A stretch of DNA of 43,578 bases from Methylobacterium bullatum (GCF_014845095.1 NZ_NKUG01000022.1:1-43578), one strand, 5' to 3'. Positions 8,085 to 16,583 are shown, numbered from the stretch's first letter. The notes: generated from the letters alone by a model not told the origin. A program made the numbers and translations.

Positions 8085-9512
8085 CACTACTTTGGCAGAC
8101 TGATTTCAGGGAGGCCGGTGGAGTACGGCATCACAGTGCGGGCATCGCCGCGGTGGTGGCCGGCTGAGGTGATCCAGGATGGCCTGTCGGGTCGCCGGCA
8201 TCGAGGGCTGGGGTGGTGGGCGGGCGATTCTCTTTTCCGCCCCGCCGCTGCGAGACGTAGGGACTGAAGGAAGGCGTAGGCGATCATCGTCATCAGGGCG
8301 TGTCGATGCAGCCCGGTCCACGAGCCGCCCTCGAAGTGGTCGAGGCCGAGCTCGTCCTTCATCTGCTGATGCGCCTGCTCGCAGATCCAGCGCGCCTTGA
8401 TCGTAGCGGCGAGCTGCTTGAGGGTCGCATCGGCCGGCAGGTTCGAGAGGTAGAACTTGCGCTCGCCCGAGCCACGCTTCTCACGCACCAGCCAGACAGC
8501 CTCCCCGGGCAGGTGCTGGTTGCCGTTTGTGCCGATCCGCTGCGTCGGACCATCGGCCATCCGGACGCGCAGCCCACAGAAGCGAGCTCGCAGCCGCCCT
8601 TTGGTGCCGTCTCGCCACGTCACGGATCGGCCGGTCATGTCCCCCAGGATCGTCTTGGCCGAGACCGAGACCTGATCCGGCACGTGACGCTGGCGGGGTC
8701 GCCCCCGCCCTGCGACGGGGAAAATCATCGCCACGTCGGCCGGGTAGACCTTGTTGCGTCCCGTGATCCCGACGGCCCATCTCAAGCCACACTCGCTCAG
8801 GGCTTGCCGGAACGGGGCGGAGCAGCCGTAACCCGCATCCGCCAGCACGCAGCCGAAGCGCACGCCACCCGCTCGGACCCGGTCGATCTCCGCAACCGCG
8901 ATCTCCAGCTTGCTGCGGGCCGCGCGCTGGTCCTCGGGCACGCCGGCCCGGGCCATCCGGTCCGGGTCCCCCGTCCAGATCTCGGGCAGGAACAGTCGCA
9001 GTCCCACAGCCACGGGCACCTCGCCACGCGCCAGCGTAAGCGAGACCAGCGTCTGGCAGTTGGCGGTCTTGCCCAGCGTCGTGGCGTATTGCGGCGCAAC
9101 CCCGACAGAGCGATTCCCCTTCATCGGCAAGGCGGTGTCGTCGACGACGAGGATCGCATCCGAACCGCCGGCCAGGCGATCGGCCTCGCAGAGAAGCGCC
9201 TGCTGCAGCGGCGCTTCATCCCAGATCCCGGCCGCGATGAAGTGGTGCAACCGATCGTAGGGAACCCCATCAGCCCGCGCCGCCATCGGCTGGACGCTCT
9301 TGCGGTCGCCCAAGCCGATCAGCCCGGCCACGTAGAGCGGGCACATCGCCCGGCGTGCCGGATGCGACAGTCCCGCCAGGAACGGCTGCAGCCACCGCTC
9401 CAGATCGTCACGCCACCCGCCAGCACCGGACATCGCGATCACCCGCGAACATCGTCGTGGCATGCGAATCCGCAAGAATCCTACATCGTTCCGTCACTCT
9501 GCCAAAGTAGTG
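8085..9512 (-). mobile_element. IS701-family insertion sequence, apparently intact
   Basis: A 1428-bp element with one transposase gene. The terminal inverted repeats read CACTACTTTGGCAGACTGA at the left end and the complement of TCACTCTGCCAAAGTAGTG at the right (one mismatch over 19). The flanking tetranucleotides are CTAG (8081-8084) and CTAA (9513-9516); both fit the YTAR target of the IS701 family but are not identical. Sequence on the right is an aryl-AMP ligase gene cut at this point, while the left flank is non-coding DNA by the tRNA, so the two sides were not originally adjacent. Confidence 0.85.
8087..9433 (-). CDS. IS701-family transposase
   Basis: About 448 residues from the ATG at 9433 (MSGAGGWRDDLERWLQPFL), which matches the usual start of this family; an ATG at 9463 and a TTG at 9475 are also open. 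Family features: 'ARRAMCPLYVAGLIGLGDRKS' near the N-terminus, 'LVVDDTALPMKGNRSVGVAPQY' with the first catalytic aspartate, 'CVLADAGYG' with the second, and 'ICEQAHQQMKDELGLDHFEG' with the glutamate. All catalytic parts appear present and the frame is unbroken, so the element may still move. The stop codon lies inside the left inverted repeat. Confidence 0.9.
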   Translation of the reverse strand: MSGAGGWRDDLERWLQPFLAGLSHPARRAMCPLYVAGLIGLGDRKSVQPMAARADGVPYDRLHHFIAAGIWDEAPLQQALLCEADRLAGGSDAILVVDDTALPMKGNRSVGVAPQYATTLGKTANCQTLVSLTLARGEVPVAVGLRLFLPEIWTGDPDRMARAGVPEDQRAARSKLEIAVAEIDRVRAGGVRFGCVLADAGYGCSAPFRQALSECGLRWAVGITGRNKVYPADVAMIFPVAGRGRPRQRHVPDQVSVSAKTILGDMTGRSVTWRDGTKGRLRARFCGLRVRMADGPTQRIGTNGNQHLPGEAVWLVREKRGSGERKFYLSNLPADATLKQLAATIKARWICEQAHQQMKDELGLDHFEGGSWTGLHRHALMTMIAYAFLQSLRLAAAGRKRESPAHHPSPRCRRPDRPSWITSAGHHRGDARTVMPYSTGLPEISLPK

Positions 9513-10488
9513 CTAATGCCGGGCCGATCTGCCGGGCGACCTCCGGGGAAAGGCGCGCGCCGCCGACTTGAAGAAGCCGCAGGCTCGATAGATCGCTGTC
9601 GTCCCATTCGCGCTGCTGCAGCCACAACGAGACCAAGGCTGCGACGAGGGAGGTCACCGTTACCTTCTGCCGAGCGATCACCGGGAAGGTTTCATCCCCG
9701 CCCGGAGTCCGCGCCATCACGATCCGGCCGCCGCAGGACAGCGTGCCGAGGATGCCAGGGCATGCCAGGGTGAAGTTGTGTGCCGCCGGCAGCGCCGTGA
9801 GATAGACTGTGTCAGACGAGAAGCCGCAGAGCTCTACCGAGGCGCGGGCGTTGTAGGCGTAGTCGGCATGGCTGCGCGGGATCAGCTTGGGTGTCCCCGT
9901 GGTGCCGCCGGACAGCAGTAGGCAGGCGATTTCGGTGGGACGCGGAGCAACACCCGTCGGGGGATCGCCGTCGAGTCCATCGAGATTGCAACACTGGCGA
10001 GCTTCGCCGTCAACGATGATGTTACGCAGACAGGCGTGACGCGCCACCAACTCCACCCCCATCGCGCAGTAGTCGAAGCCGAGGAACCGGTCCTTGCAGA
10101 CATAGGCGACCGGCTGCGCGTTCCGGCGCAAGCCGTCGAGATCATTGATGCGTTGGGCCGGCAGCACGAAGATTAGAAGTGCGCCGAGCCGGAACAGAGC
10201 GAAGCTGAGCGCGACGAAGTTTGCTCCGTTCGGCAGTTGAAGCAACACGCGGTCTCCCGCCGTGATGCCGAGTTCGTGCAGGCCGCCGGCAAGGCGATCA
10301 GCGCGCCGATCAAGCGCGGCAAAGCTCATTTCGCCCCGGTGATCTGTCAAGGCAACGTGGTCTTTATAAGCCTCGGACCAGCGACGCAGGGATTCGCCCA
10401 GCGTCTCCTTCTGCCAATAGCCGCGTCGCTGGTAGGCCTCCACAACCTCTGGCGGTTGAAGGAAAGTCTGCTCGGAAGCGATCATCAT
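9513..10488 (-). pseudogene. Aryl-AMP ligase (EntE/PchD/DhbE type), C-terminal part lost to the IS
   Basis: From the ATG at 10488 about 325 residues of an adenylation-domain ligase are readable; full members have about 540. Visible pieces are 'RGYWQKETLGE' at the N-terminus, 'GDRVLLQLPNGANFV', the phosphate-binding core 'LLLSGGTTGTPKLIPRSH' and 'SLRLLQVGGARLSPEVARQIGPA'. Such enzymes activate salicylate or 2,3-dihydroxybenzoate with ATP and load it on a carrier protein at the start of phenolate or catecholate siderophore synthesis. The frame runs into the IS701 end, which replaces the rest with LALLWQSDGTM. The lost part carries the hinge and the catalytic lysine of the C-terminal subdomain, so the product should be inactive. 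No other piece of the gene exists on the far side of the IS. Confidence 0.85.
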
Positions 10489-10630
10489 ATCATGTCGATT
10501 TCCATGACTTGGTGGTCATCGGGCGGGTAGCCGCTGGGCGATCACCGTTGGCTGGTCATGCGTGTCCAGCAGTCTGCACTTGCAACTCGCTTGAAGATCC
10601 GATTTGCCGAAGCTAATCTTAACTGTTATG

Positions 10631-10650
10631 GTTATACTTTAAAATATAAC
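10631..10650. promoter_or_regulatory. AT-rich palindrome upstream of the AMP-ligase gene, possible operator
   Basis: GTTATACTTTAAAATATAAC is a 20-base inverted repeat with 9 of 10 pairs matching. It lies in an unusually AT-rich stretch (about 10610-10760) in a GC-rich genome, about 140 bases upstream of the truncated ligase gene and beyond the 3' end of the AraC gene. It could bind a Fur/Irr-type or AraC-type regulator; no assignment can be made from sequence alone. Confidence 0.4.
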
Positions 10651-10792
10651 TATCATATGAGAATTGTATTTACCTCTCAGATAAAAATTTTGCTTTTTTT
10701 CGAAGCCTTCATAAGAACTAACTATATTCTAAAATTGCTTACCTCAACGACCTGGATGTTCGCGATCGGGTATCGGTTGTTTGCGTTTAAGA

Positions 10793-11617
10793 TCAATCTT
10801 CGGTGTGGCGTGACTGCTTGGCGCGCAACGACTTGGGAGCGACGCCATAGCGGTGCCGGAACTCAGTGGAGAAATGTTGCTGCTGATACCCCATGGTTCG
10901 CGCGACATGGCCGATGGAATGCTCGCCGGCCTCGATCATACGTTTCGCCTCTTCGAAGCGGCGGTTTTTGACGAAGGCGTAGATCGGCTCCCCGAAGAGA
11001 TCGCGGAACCCGTCCGACAGCTTCCGCGCATTCACACCGACACTGCGAGCCAGTTCGGCGACGGGCGGTGGCGAGGCGAGCGCATCGAGCAGGATGGCCC
11101 GCGCTTCGTAGAACCGCTCGATGTCGCGCGCTGACCAAGCGTAGGCCCGTGGGGCGATGGAGCGGAGCGGACAGCGGTTCTGCGTTTGCTGGATCGACTG
11201 CGAGACGCATTCCAGGGCCTTGGCCACGAGAAAACAGCGACGTGCTATTCCTGTAAGGGTGGAGGCGCGCATCTGCCAGGCGATGGCACTGATGACACCC
11301 GGGCACGGATCCGAGCGGCAGGAATGATCACTCTCAAGGAGGCGACGACCGTCCTCGCCGAGAAGGTCATCGATGCTGGCATCCGGGATCCGCACGAAAA
11401 CGGCCGAGAGATTTCCATCCTTCAAGGCACGGTGCTGCACCTGGATCGCCTCGCTCGTGTAGAAGGCCACGGCGCTACCCGGCTCCCAGCATGTACGACC
11501 GAAACGGGTCTGCTCGACCGACACCGTGCCATCGAGGATGGAGCCGAGCCAGTAACCTCGACCGAGATCGCTTTCCCAGATCGCATCTCGTGAAACGCTC
11601 AGATCACCAAGAAACAC
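10793..11617 (-). CDS. AraC-family regulator, PchR-like
   Basis: 274 residues from a GTG at 11617. The C-terminal ~100 residues are the double helix-turn-helix of AraC proteins: first helix pair in 'SVGVNARKLSDGFRDLFG', second in 'IGHVARTMGYQQQHFSTEFRHRYGVAPKSLR'. The N-terminal half is a ligand-sensing region of the PchR kind ('IFLGDLSVSR'-like start, 'GTVSVEQTRFGRTCWEPG'). PchR-type proteins bind the ferric siderophore and turn on its receptor and transporter. The frame stays open upstream, and minus-strand GAGGAG followed six bases later by ATT (11645-11647) suggests that translation may start there, adding ten residues (IIEVVSAGGIE). It is divergent from the TonB-dependent receptor it probably controls. 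Confidence 0.83.
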   Translation of the reverse strand: MFLGDLSVSRDAIWESDLGRGYWLGSILDGTVSVEQTRFGRTCWEPGSAVAFYTSEAIQVQHRALKDGNLSAVFVRIPDASIDDLLGEDGRRLLESDHSCRSDPCPGVISAIAWQMRASTLTGIARRCFLVAKALECVSQSIQQTQNRCPLRSIAPRAYAWSARDIERFYEARAILLDALASPPPVAELARSVGVNARKLSDGFRDLFGEPIYAFVKNRRFEEAKRMIEAGEHSIGHVARTMGYQQQHFSTEFRHRYGVAPKSLRAKQSRHTED

Positions 11618-11677
11618 CTCGATGCCGCCGGCAGATACGACCTCAATTATAGGCTCCTCGCGGTCAAAAAATTATAA

Positions 11678-11697
11678 TTAGATTTGATAAAATCTAA
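11678..11697. promoter_or_regulatory. Inverted repeat in the regulator-receptor intergenic region, possible operator
   Basis: TTAGATTTGATAAAATCTAA is a 20-base palindrome with 9 of 10 pairs matching, in an AT-rich stretch 30-60 bases upstream of the AraC gene and about 410 bases before the receptor start. Its position suits a site controlling the regulator gene, the receptor gene, or both. A Fur/Irr-type or AraC-type binder is plausible but unproven. Confidence 0.42.
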
Positions 11698-12106
11698 CCG
11701 ATACGAGATTTATGCTATCAGGAATTGTGCATTTCCCCAATGGCAGCAGCATCCCGGCAAACCAATTACGAGGGAGCCCCATCCTTCAGTGCAGGCGAAC
11801 TTGTTCTACTTCTCTGGCGTCAATGAGGGGCCTCCATCGTCGCCACGATTCCGGGGTTGGCTGATCCCTCCTCCGTTACCGGCCATTCAGCATTCCAACG
11901 CGCGTCACGGCGGCACCGCAGCCTGGACGAACGTTCAGGTTCGATATGCACTGAGGCAATGCGCCTACCGACGCGCCGCACTCACCGTTTGCCCATCGCG
12001 CGCGAATGATCCGGTTCCCGAACAAAGGACTCCGAAGCCCGAACATCCGCAGCCTTGTCGAGGCCAGCCACGCAATCTAGGAGCAAAAGACAAGCTGGAG
12101 CATAAG
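11698..12106 (+). other. Long untranslated leader of the receptor gene
   Basis: About 410 bases between the operator-like palindrome and the receptor start. An in-frame open stretch extends back to 11684 but has no signal peptide or domain character, so I treat it as leader. I see no riboswitch that I can name; the promoter for the receptor operon should lie here. Confidence 0.35.
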
Positions 12107-14206
12107 ATGCGAACCGATCTTAAAAGTATTATAATGTTCGGCAGTGTATCTCTTGGCATCTGTGCCGCTCAAGACGCGACGGCTCAAAACGCAAGAATAA
12201 ATGACACAGCCTCGGTCGCGCTGGATCCGATTACGGTCACCTCGGATCAGCGGACGGATGCAATCGAGAAGCTCCCTGCGGCGACGACCGTCATAGCGAG
12301 TCGCGATCTTGGATACGGCAAAGTCAATACCCTGGACGATGTTGCGCAACGTAGCGTCAACGCCATCTTCAGTTCACAGGGCGGTCCGTTCACGATCCGC
12401 GGCATCGGATCCCCGGGACTGGACGCTGGTGTCGACAGACAGCCTTCGGTCGGCGTCTTTCTAGATAATGTCTACATCGCGCGGCCGTTTGGATACCCGA
12501 CGTTCCTCACGGACGTCAGCAACGTCGAGGTTATCCGCGGATCTCAGGCGACACTCTTCGGCAAGAATACGATCGGAGGTGCCGTCAACATCATCCTACG
12601 GGATCCGGGAACCGTTCCAGGGGTCGAGGCAGAGGCGGGGATCGGTAGCTACCCGAGCGGCCGGCTCCAGGCCGGCTTCGATACGCATGTGGGATCGTCT
12701 GCCTTCAACGCGCGTGGTTTCGTAGCGTGGACCGGCCAGAATGGGTACATCCGGAACCTGACGAACGGCGAGGATGTCAGCGACGTCAACGCCCTCGCGA
12801 CACGGTTCGTCATCGCCGGGCCGCTTGGCGAGGCAACGAAACTCAGGCTGTCTTTCGATTATTCCCGCAATCGTGACGATGGCGGACTTTGGTACGCCCC
12901 GCTGCCTCTCGCCCAACGCTTCAAGGCGATGCACGACTTCAAACCCGACAACAAACTCGATATCGGAGGCATCACCGCCCGCGTCGACCACGACTTCGAC
13001 GCGTTCCGGATCACGTCGATCACGGCTCTTCGTGGGCACAGCCTCAACACGATGCTCGACGGTGACTTTACTGCAGCCCCGCTATACGGGCAGGCACAGA
13101 CGGAGGAGCAGAGGCAATTCAGCCAGGATCTTCGCTTCACCTCCACGCTGCCCGGTCCCTTCCGTTGGACCGGCGGCCTGTTCTACATGCATGAGCGGTT
13201 CAACGCCGCACAGTTCTTCGACATGGCAACAGTACCGCGCGAACTGTGGAGCCGCGATGTCTTCAAGCAGGACACCGATACCTACTCCGCCTTCGGAGAG
13301 ATTGCTTACCGCTTCGACAATGGCTTCGAACTGATCGGAGGCCTGCGCTATACCCACGAAACGAAGAGCACGACATCCGAGATCTCGAGCCCGAGCGGAA
13401 CCTTCGCGTTCGGCTCCCCTGGACGGATCGCGGCCGACAGTGCCTTCGACAACCTCTCGCCGGAAGCGACGGCGGTCTACCATCTCTCCGAGGACAAGCA
13501 GGTCTTCGCCAAGGTCAGCCGCGGCTTCAAGGCAGGCGGAGTCAGCCCTTACATCGAGGCCGACGGCACCGCCAATCGCTACCAGCCCGAGACGACGACC
13601 TCGTACGAGATCGGCACCAAGAACTCGTGGCACGGCGGTCGCTATACCCTGAACGGCTCACTCTTCTACATCGACTGGAGTGACCTACAGACTTCCCTAT
13701 ACACGACCCCCTTCACGCGTGTGATCCGCAACGCGGCGGCGGCGACCTCCAAAGGCGTCGAGGTCGAAGGAGGGGTGCGCCTGACCGACAATCTCACGGT
13801 GACGGCGGGTTACGGCTACCTCGACGCGCGATACGACACGTTCGTGGATACGGTGCTCGGCAAGACTTACTCCGGCAACCCCCTCCCCTATGCGCCACGA
13901 ACCAGCATCGAGGGCGGCTTGAGATGGGTCAGCGCCATCACGGACGACATGAATTTTGTCGGCACCGTAAAGTATGCCTACCGGACAACTTACTCATTCA
14001 CCCCTGAAAACGGCTACCGCCAACCCGACACCCACATCGTCGATGCGCGGCTTGGCGTCGAAGGCCGGACCTGGAGCGCCACGCTTTGGACGAAGAACCT
14101 GCTCGACCAGCGTTACCTCCGGCAATACTTTAACTACAGCGGAACCAACATCGGCGTCGCCGCGCAGGGACGTACGCTCGGCTTGATCGTAGCGGCTCGA
14201 TGGTAG
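12107..14206 (+). CDS. TonB-dependent outer membrane siderophore receptor
   Basis: 699 residues from the ATG at 12107, which has GGAG seven bases upstream and opens a signal peptide (MRTDLKSIIMFGSVSLGICAA...TAQ). The plug domain follows: 'DPITVTSDQRTDAIEKLPA' near the TonB box position, 'GPFTIRGIG', 'VEVIRGSQATLFGKNTIGGAVNI'. The rest is the 22-strand barrel, ending in 'LWTKNLLDQRYLRQYFNY' and 'GRTLGLIVAARW' with the C-terminal aromatic typical of outer membrane proteins. It lies directly upstream of an RhtX/FptX importer and is controlled in all likelihood by the divergent PchR-like regulator, which points to a ferric siderophore as substrate; the plug and barrel alone do not give specificity. 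Confidence 0.9.
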   Translation: MRTDLKSIIMFGSVSLGICAAQDATAQNARINDTASVALDPITVTSDQRTDAIEKLPAATTVIASRDLGYGKVNTLDDVAQRSVNAIFSSQGGPFTIRGIGSPGLDAGVDRQPSVGVFLDNVYIARPFGYPTFLTDVSNVEVIRGSQATLFGKNTIGGAVNIILRDPGTVPGVEAEAGIGSYPSGRLQAGFDTHVGSSAFNARGFVAWTGQNGYIRNLTNGEDVSDVNALATRFVIAGPLGEATKLRLSFDYSRNRDDGGLWYAPLPLAQRFKAMHDFKPDNKLDIGGITARVDHDFDAFRITSITALRGHSLNTMLDGDFTAAPLYGQAQTEEQRQFSQDLRFTSTLPGPFRWTGGLFYMHERFNAAQFFDMATVPRELWSRDVFKQDTDTYSAFGEIAYRFDNGFELIGGLRYTHETKSTTSEISSPSGTFAFGSPGRIAADSAFDNLSPEATAVYHLSEDKQVFAKVSRGFKAGGVSPYIEADGTANRYQPETTTSYEIGTKNSWHGGRYTLNGSLFYIDWSDLQTSLYTTPFTRVIRNAAAATSKGVEVEGGVRLTDNLTVTAGYGYLDARYDTFVDTVLGKTYSGNPLPYAPRTSIEGGLRWVSAITDDMNFVGTVKYAYRTTYSFTPENGYRQPDTHIVDARLGVEGRTWSATLWTKNLLDQRYLRQYFNYSGTNIGVAAQGRTLGLIVAARW

Positions 14207-15480
14207 GCACTCCTTCGATGATGCGATCCGGCGCGACCGATGGCCCCCCGGCGATGGCGAATAAAGCATCCCGCTCGGCGTTTCTCATGATCGCCGGGCT
14301 CTACGTCTCCCAGGGCTTACCGATCGGGTTCGCCTTCGAAGCTCTGCCGATACTCCTGCGTCAGGCAGGAATCGGACTCGATACCATTGCGCTCACGCCG
14401 ATCGTGGCGTTGCCTTGGATTCTCAAGTTCCTATGGAGTCCGTTGGTCGATAATACGTGGACGAAGCGGCTTGGACGCAGAAGGAGCTGGATGATCCCCA
14501 CGCAAGCGGTGCTCGTCATCTCGCTTGTCGGGCTCGCCTTCGTCCCGCTCGGCATCAGCAACATGCCGATCACCGCTGCCCTTCTGCTGCTCGGATCTTG
14601 CGCTGGCGCGACCCAGAACATCGTGACCGATGGTTTTGCGGCGGAGGCTCTACCGCACGAAGCGCTTGGGGTGGCGAACGCGCTGCAGATCGGAGGGATC
14701 GTGGCAGGCGCCATGCTCGGCGGAGGGGGCTCGCTCATTTTGCATGATTTATGGGGCGTACAGGCCGCACTCCTCGTGCTCGCGGCCGTGGCCCTCCTGA
14801 GCCTCCTGCCTGTACTATCCTGGCGAGAATCCATCCGGCCGGCGGACCGTACACGGCGGAAGGCGCGCCTCCCAACGATCATCCGGCGCAGAGGGTTCGG
14901 GCCCATCTTGTTGCTGTCGCTCTGCTACGGCGTGGCAAATGCAGGCGGCTTCGGGCTTTCGAAGTTGGTCCTCCTCGAGAAAGGGTGGATGGTCTCGCAG
15001 ATCGGGGCCATCGCCGTTCTGTCGAGCGCCACGGTGATGTTGATCGGGTCGCCCCTCGCTGCCTTCGCGATCAGGCGGTTCGGGCTCTGGCACACCATGC
15101 TGGCCGGCCTTTTCGTCGCTCTCGCTCCGTTGATCGCATGGTGGTGGGCGGCCTCCGGCCCTGCCTCGCCATCGTGGGTTCTGGCGGGTGCGGCCACGGT
15201 TCTGCTCGGAACCGCCGCGGGTCTGATCTCCGTCGCCGCGTCGACCCTCGCCATGCGCTTTGGCGCACAGGGTAATCAAGCCGGAACGGATGTCGCAGTG
15301 CTGCAGAGCGCCAATGTGCTCGGCGAGATGATGATCGCGAGCACCGCGATGTGGCTGGCCTCGTCCATGGGCTACGCGAACGCCCTTATCGGAGCTACGG
15401 CCGCGACCGCTGTGGTTTTTGCGATCGTGCTGTGGTGCAGGGAGTCGGTACCGTCTGTGGTGCTTGAGGGAGCGAAATGA
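14200..15480 (+). CDS. RhtX/FptX-type MFS siderophore importer
   Basis: 426 residues, starting at an ATG that overlaps the receptor stop by seven bases (ATGGTAG), so the two are translationally coupled. About twelve hydrophobic segments are visible. Early features include 'GLYVSQGLPIGFAFEALPILLRQ', 'LPWILKFLWSPLVDNTWTKRLGRRRSW' (the loop motif of the major facilitator family) and 'GATQNIVTDGFAAEAL', which resemble FptX of pyochelin uptake and RhtX of rhizobactin uptake. Such proteins move the intact ferric siderophore across the inner membrane without an ABC transporter. Later starts inside the first 20 residues (MMRSG, MANKAS) are possible. Together with the receptor this gives a complete two-membrane import path. 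Confidence 0.85.
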   Translation: MVGTPSMMRSGATDGPPAMANKASRSAFLMIAGLYVSQGLPIGFAFEALPILLRQAGIGLDTIALTPIVALPWILKFLWSPLVDNTWTKRLGRRRSWMIPTQAVLVISLVGLAFVPLGISNMPITAALLLLGSCAGATQNIVTDGFAAEALPHEALGVANALQIGGIVAGAMLGGGGSLILHDLWGVQAALLVLAAVALLSLLPVLSWRESIRPADRTRRKARLPTIIRRRGFGPILLLSLCYGVANAGGFGLSKLVLLEKGWMVSQIGAIAVLSSATVMLIGSPLAAFAIRRFGLWHTMLAGLFVALAPLIAWWWAASGPASPSWVLAGAATVLLGTAAGLISVAASTLAMRFGAQGNQAGTDVAVLQSANVLGEMMIASTAMWLASSMGYANALIGATAATAVVFAIVLWCRESVPSVVLEGAK

Positions 15481-15484
15481 TACG

Positions 15485-16162
15485 ATGACCGTACGATCAC
15501 GTTCCCATGGCGACCGCATTACGGACGCCATCGCCCGCAAACCTTCGGGCCTTCTCGGCAAGCTACTGTTCCGATACCCTTTCGCACATCTCACCGGCTT
15601 CGAGCTCGCCCTGAAGCTTGCGCCCACAAGCGCCTCCGATGTCGTCTTGGATGTCGGCTGCGGCGGCGGCGTTTTCCTACGCGAAGCGCTTCGAACGGGC
15701 TGTACGGCGACAGGCCTTGATCACAGTCCGGATATGCTCGCAACAGCCGCGAGCGTGAACGCTGCGGCGATTCGCGAGGAGCGACTCACTCTCGCCGAAG
15801 GCGATGCCGGTGCCTTGCCGTTCCAAGAGGCCAGCTTCGACAAGGTCTTCTGTTTGAATGCTTTCTTCTTTTTTTCCGAGCCCGCGGCCGCGATCGCCGA
15901 GATGGCGCGGGTGACCCGGGCGGGAGGCTCCGTCGCCATCCTGACGACGGCGAAGCAATGGGCGAGCGATGCGAACTGGCTCGTCCGTCCCCTGGTCAGG
16001 CGGATGCGCTGCCATGAGCCGGAGACCCTGTCCGGCTGGGCAGCGGAGGCCGGCTTGCGAACGATCCGGATCGAACCGGTGCCGAAGAGCGGGTATCTCC
16101 AGATCTTCGAAAAGGCCAAGCATCCTGCAGCGCGACGTCCGGAGGCTATATGTCCGGTGTGA
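15485..16162 (+). CDS. Class I SAM-dependent methyltransferase
   Basis: 225 residues from the ATG at 15485, four bases after the importer stop, preceded by GAGGGAG. Motif I is clear ('VVLDVGCGGGVFLREAL'), followed by 'GLDHSPDMLATA' (acidic residue binding the SAM ribose), 'EGDAGALPFQEASFDKVFCLNAFFFF' (motifs II/III) and 'MARVTRAGGSVAILT'. This is the UbiE/methyltransferase-11 type that methylates small molecules. Its place in the siderophore uptake operon suggests modification of the imported siderophore, its breakdown product or a precursor, but no substrate can be named. It overlaps the cupin gene by 13 bases. Confidence 0.85.
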   Translation: MTVRSRSHGDRITDAIARKPSGLLGKLLFRYPFAHLTGFELALKLAPTSASDVVLDVGCGGGVFLREALRTGCTATGLDHSPDMLATAASVNAAAIREERLTLAEGDAGALPFQEASFDKVFCLNAFFFFSEPAAAIAEMARVTRAGGSVAILTTAKQWASDANWLVRPLVRRMRCHEPETLSGWAAEAGLRTIRIEPVPKSGYLQIFEKAKHPAARRPEAICPV

Positions 16163-16422
16163 TCGACGTACCCGGCTTCCGCGGCACTGTCATAGGCACC
16201 GTTGGAACGATGACGATTGTGCGTGGCACTTTGCATGGGGAGCTTGCGGCCCATGTGGCCGAGACCGACGAACTGGTTGTCGTGCTCTCTGGAGCCATCG
16301 TGGTTCAGGTAGATGGGTCCTGCAAAAACCTCCAACCCGGCGACTGCTCCGTTATCCCGAAAGGCACCGAGCATCGCGTCAGCGCGGCCGATCCTTCGCT
16401 CGTAGTGATCGTCGCAAGGTAG
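16150..16422 (+). CDS. Small single-domain cupin protein
   Basis: 90 residues, one cupin barrel: 'ETDELVVVLSGAIVVQVDG' carries cupin motif 1 and 'LQPGDCSVIPKGTEHRV' cupin motif 2, with the conserved PxGxxH. In motif 1 the metal-binding His-x-His is largely replaced (ETDELV), leaving one Glu and the motif 2 histidine. The start overlaps the end of the methyltransferase gene by 13 bases, so it is the last gene of the receptor-importer-methyltransferase operon. Single-domain cupins act as isomerases, small dioxygenases or ligand-binding proteins; which applies here is open. An IS3 fragment begins a few bases beyond its stop. Confidence 0.78.
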   Translation: MSGVIDVPGFRGTVIGTVGTMTIVRGTLHGELAAHVAETDELVVVLSGAIVVQVDGSCKNLQPGDCSVIPKGTEHRVSAADPSLVVIVAR

Positions 16423-16426
16423 CGTG

Positions 16427-16583
16427 CGCTCATGCCGACGAACTGCTTCTTCAAGCGATAAAAGGTCGGCTCGGATACGCCCATCTTCCGGCAGACCTCG
16501 TCCACCGTCGCGCCGCTCTCCGCCTGCCGCAGGGCGAAGGCGATCTGTTCGTTCGTGAAGCGTTTGCGAGGCCTGGCATCCAC
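16427..16583 (-). pseudogene. IS3-family OrfA fragment (N-terminal part)
   Basis: From a GTG at 16583 with GAAGGAGG upstream, about 50 residues of an IS3-family OrfA are intact: 'RPRKRFTNEQIAFALRQAE', 'VDEVCRKMGVSEPTFYRLKKQ', the helix-turn-helix that binds the IS ends. Homology stops at about 16430, just past the cupin gene, so the rest of the element has been deleted. Confidence 0.78.

Noticed and set aside
11684..12106. In-frame N-terminal extension of the TonB-dependent receptor
   Set aside because: The ATG at 12107 has a ribosome binding site and opens a signal peptide; the extension has neither and would bury the signal.
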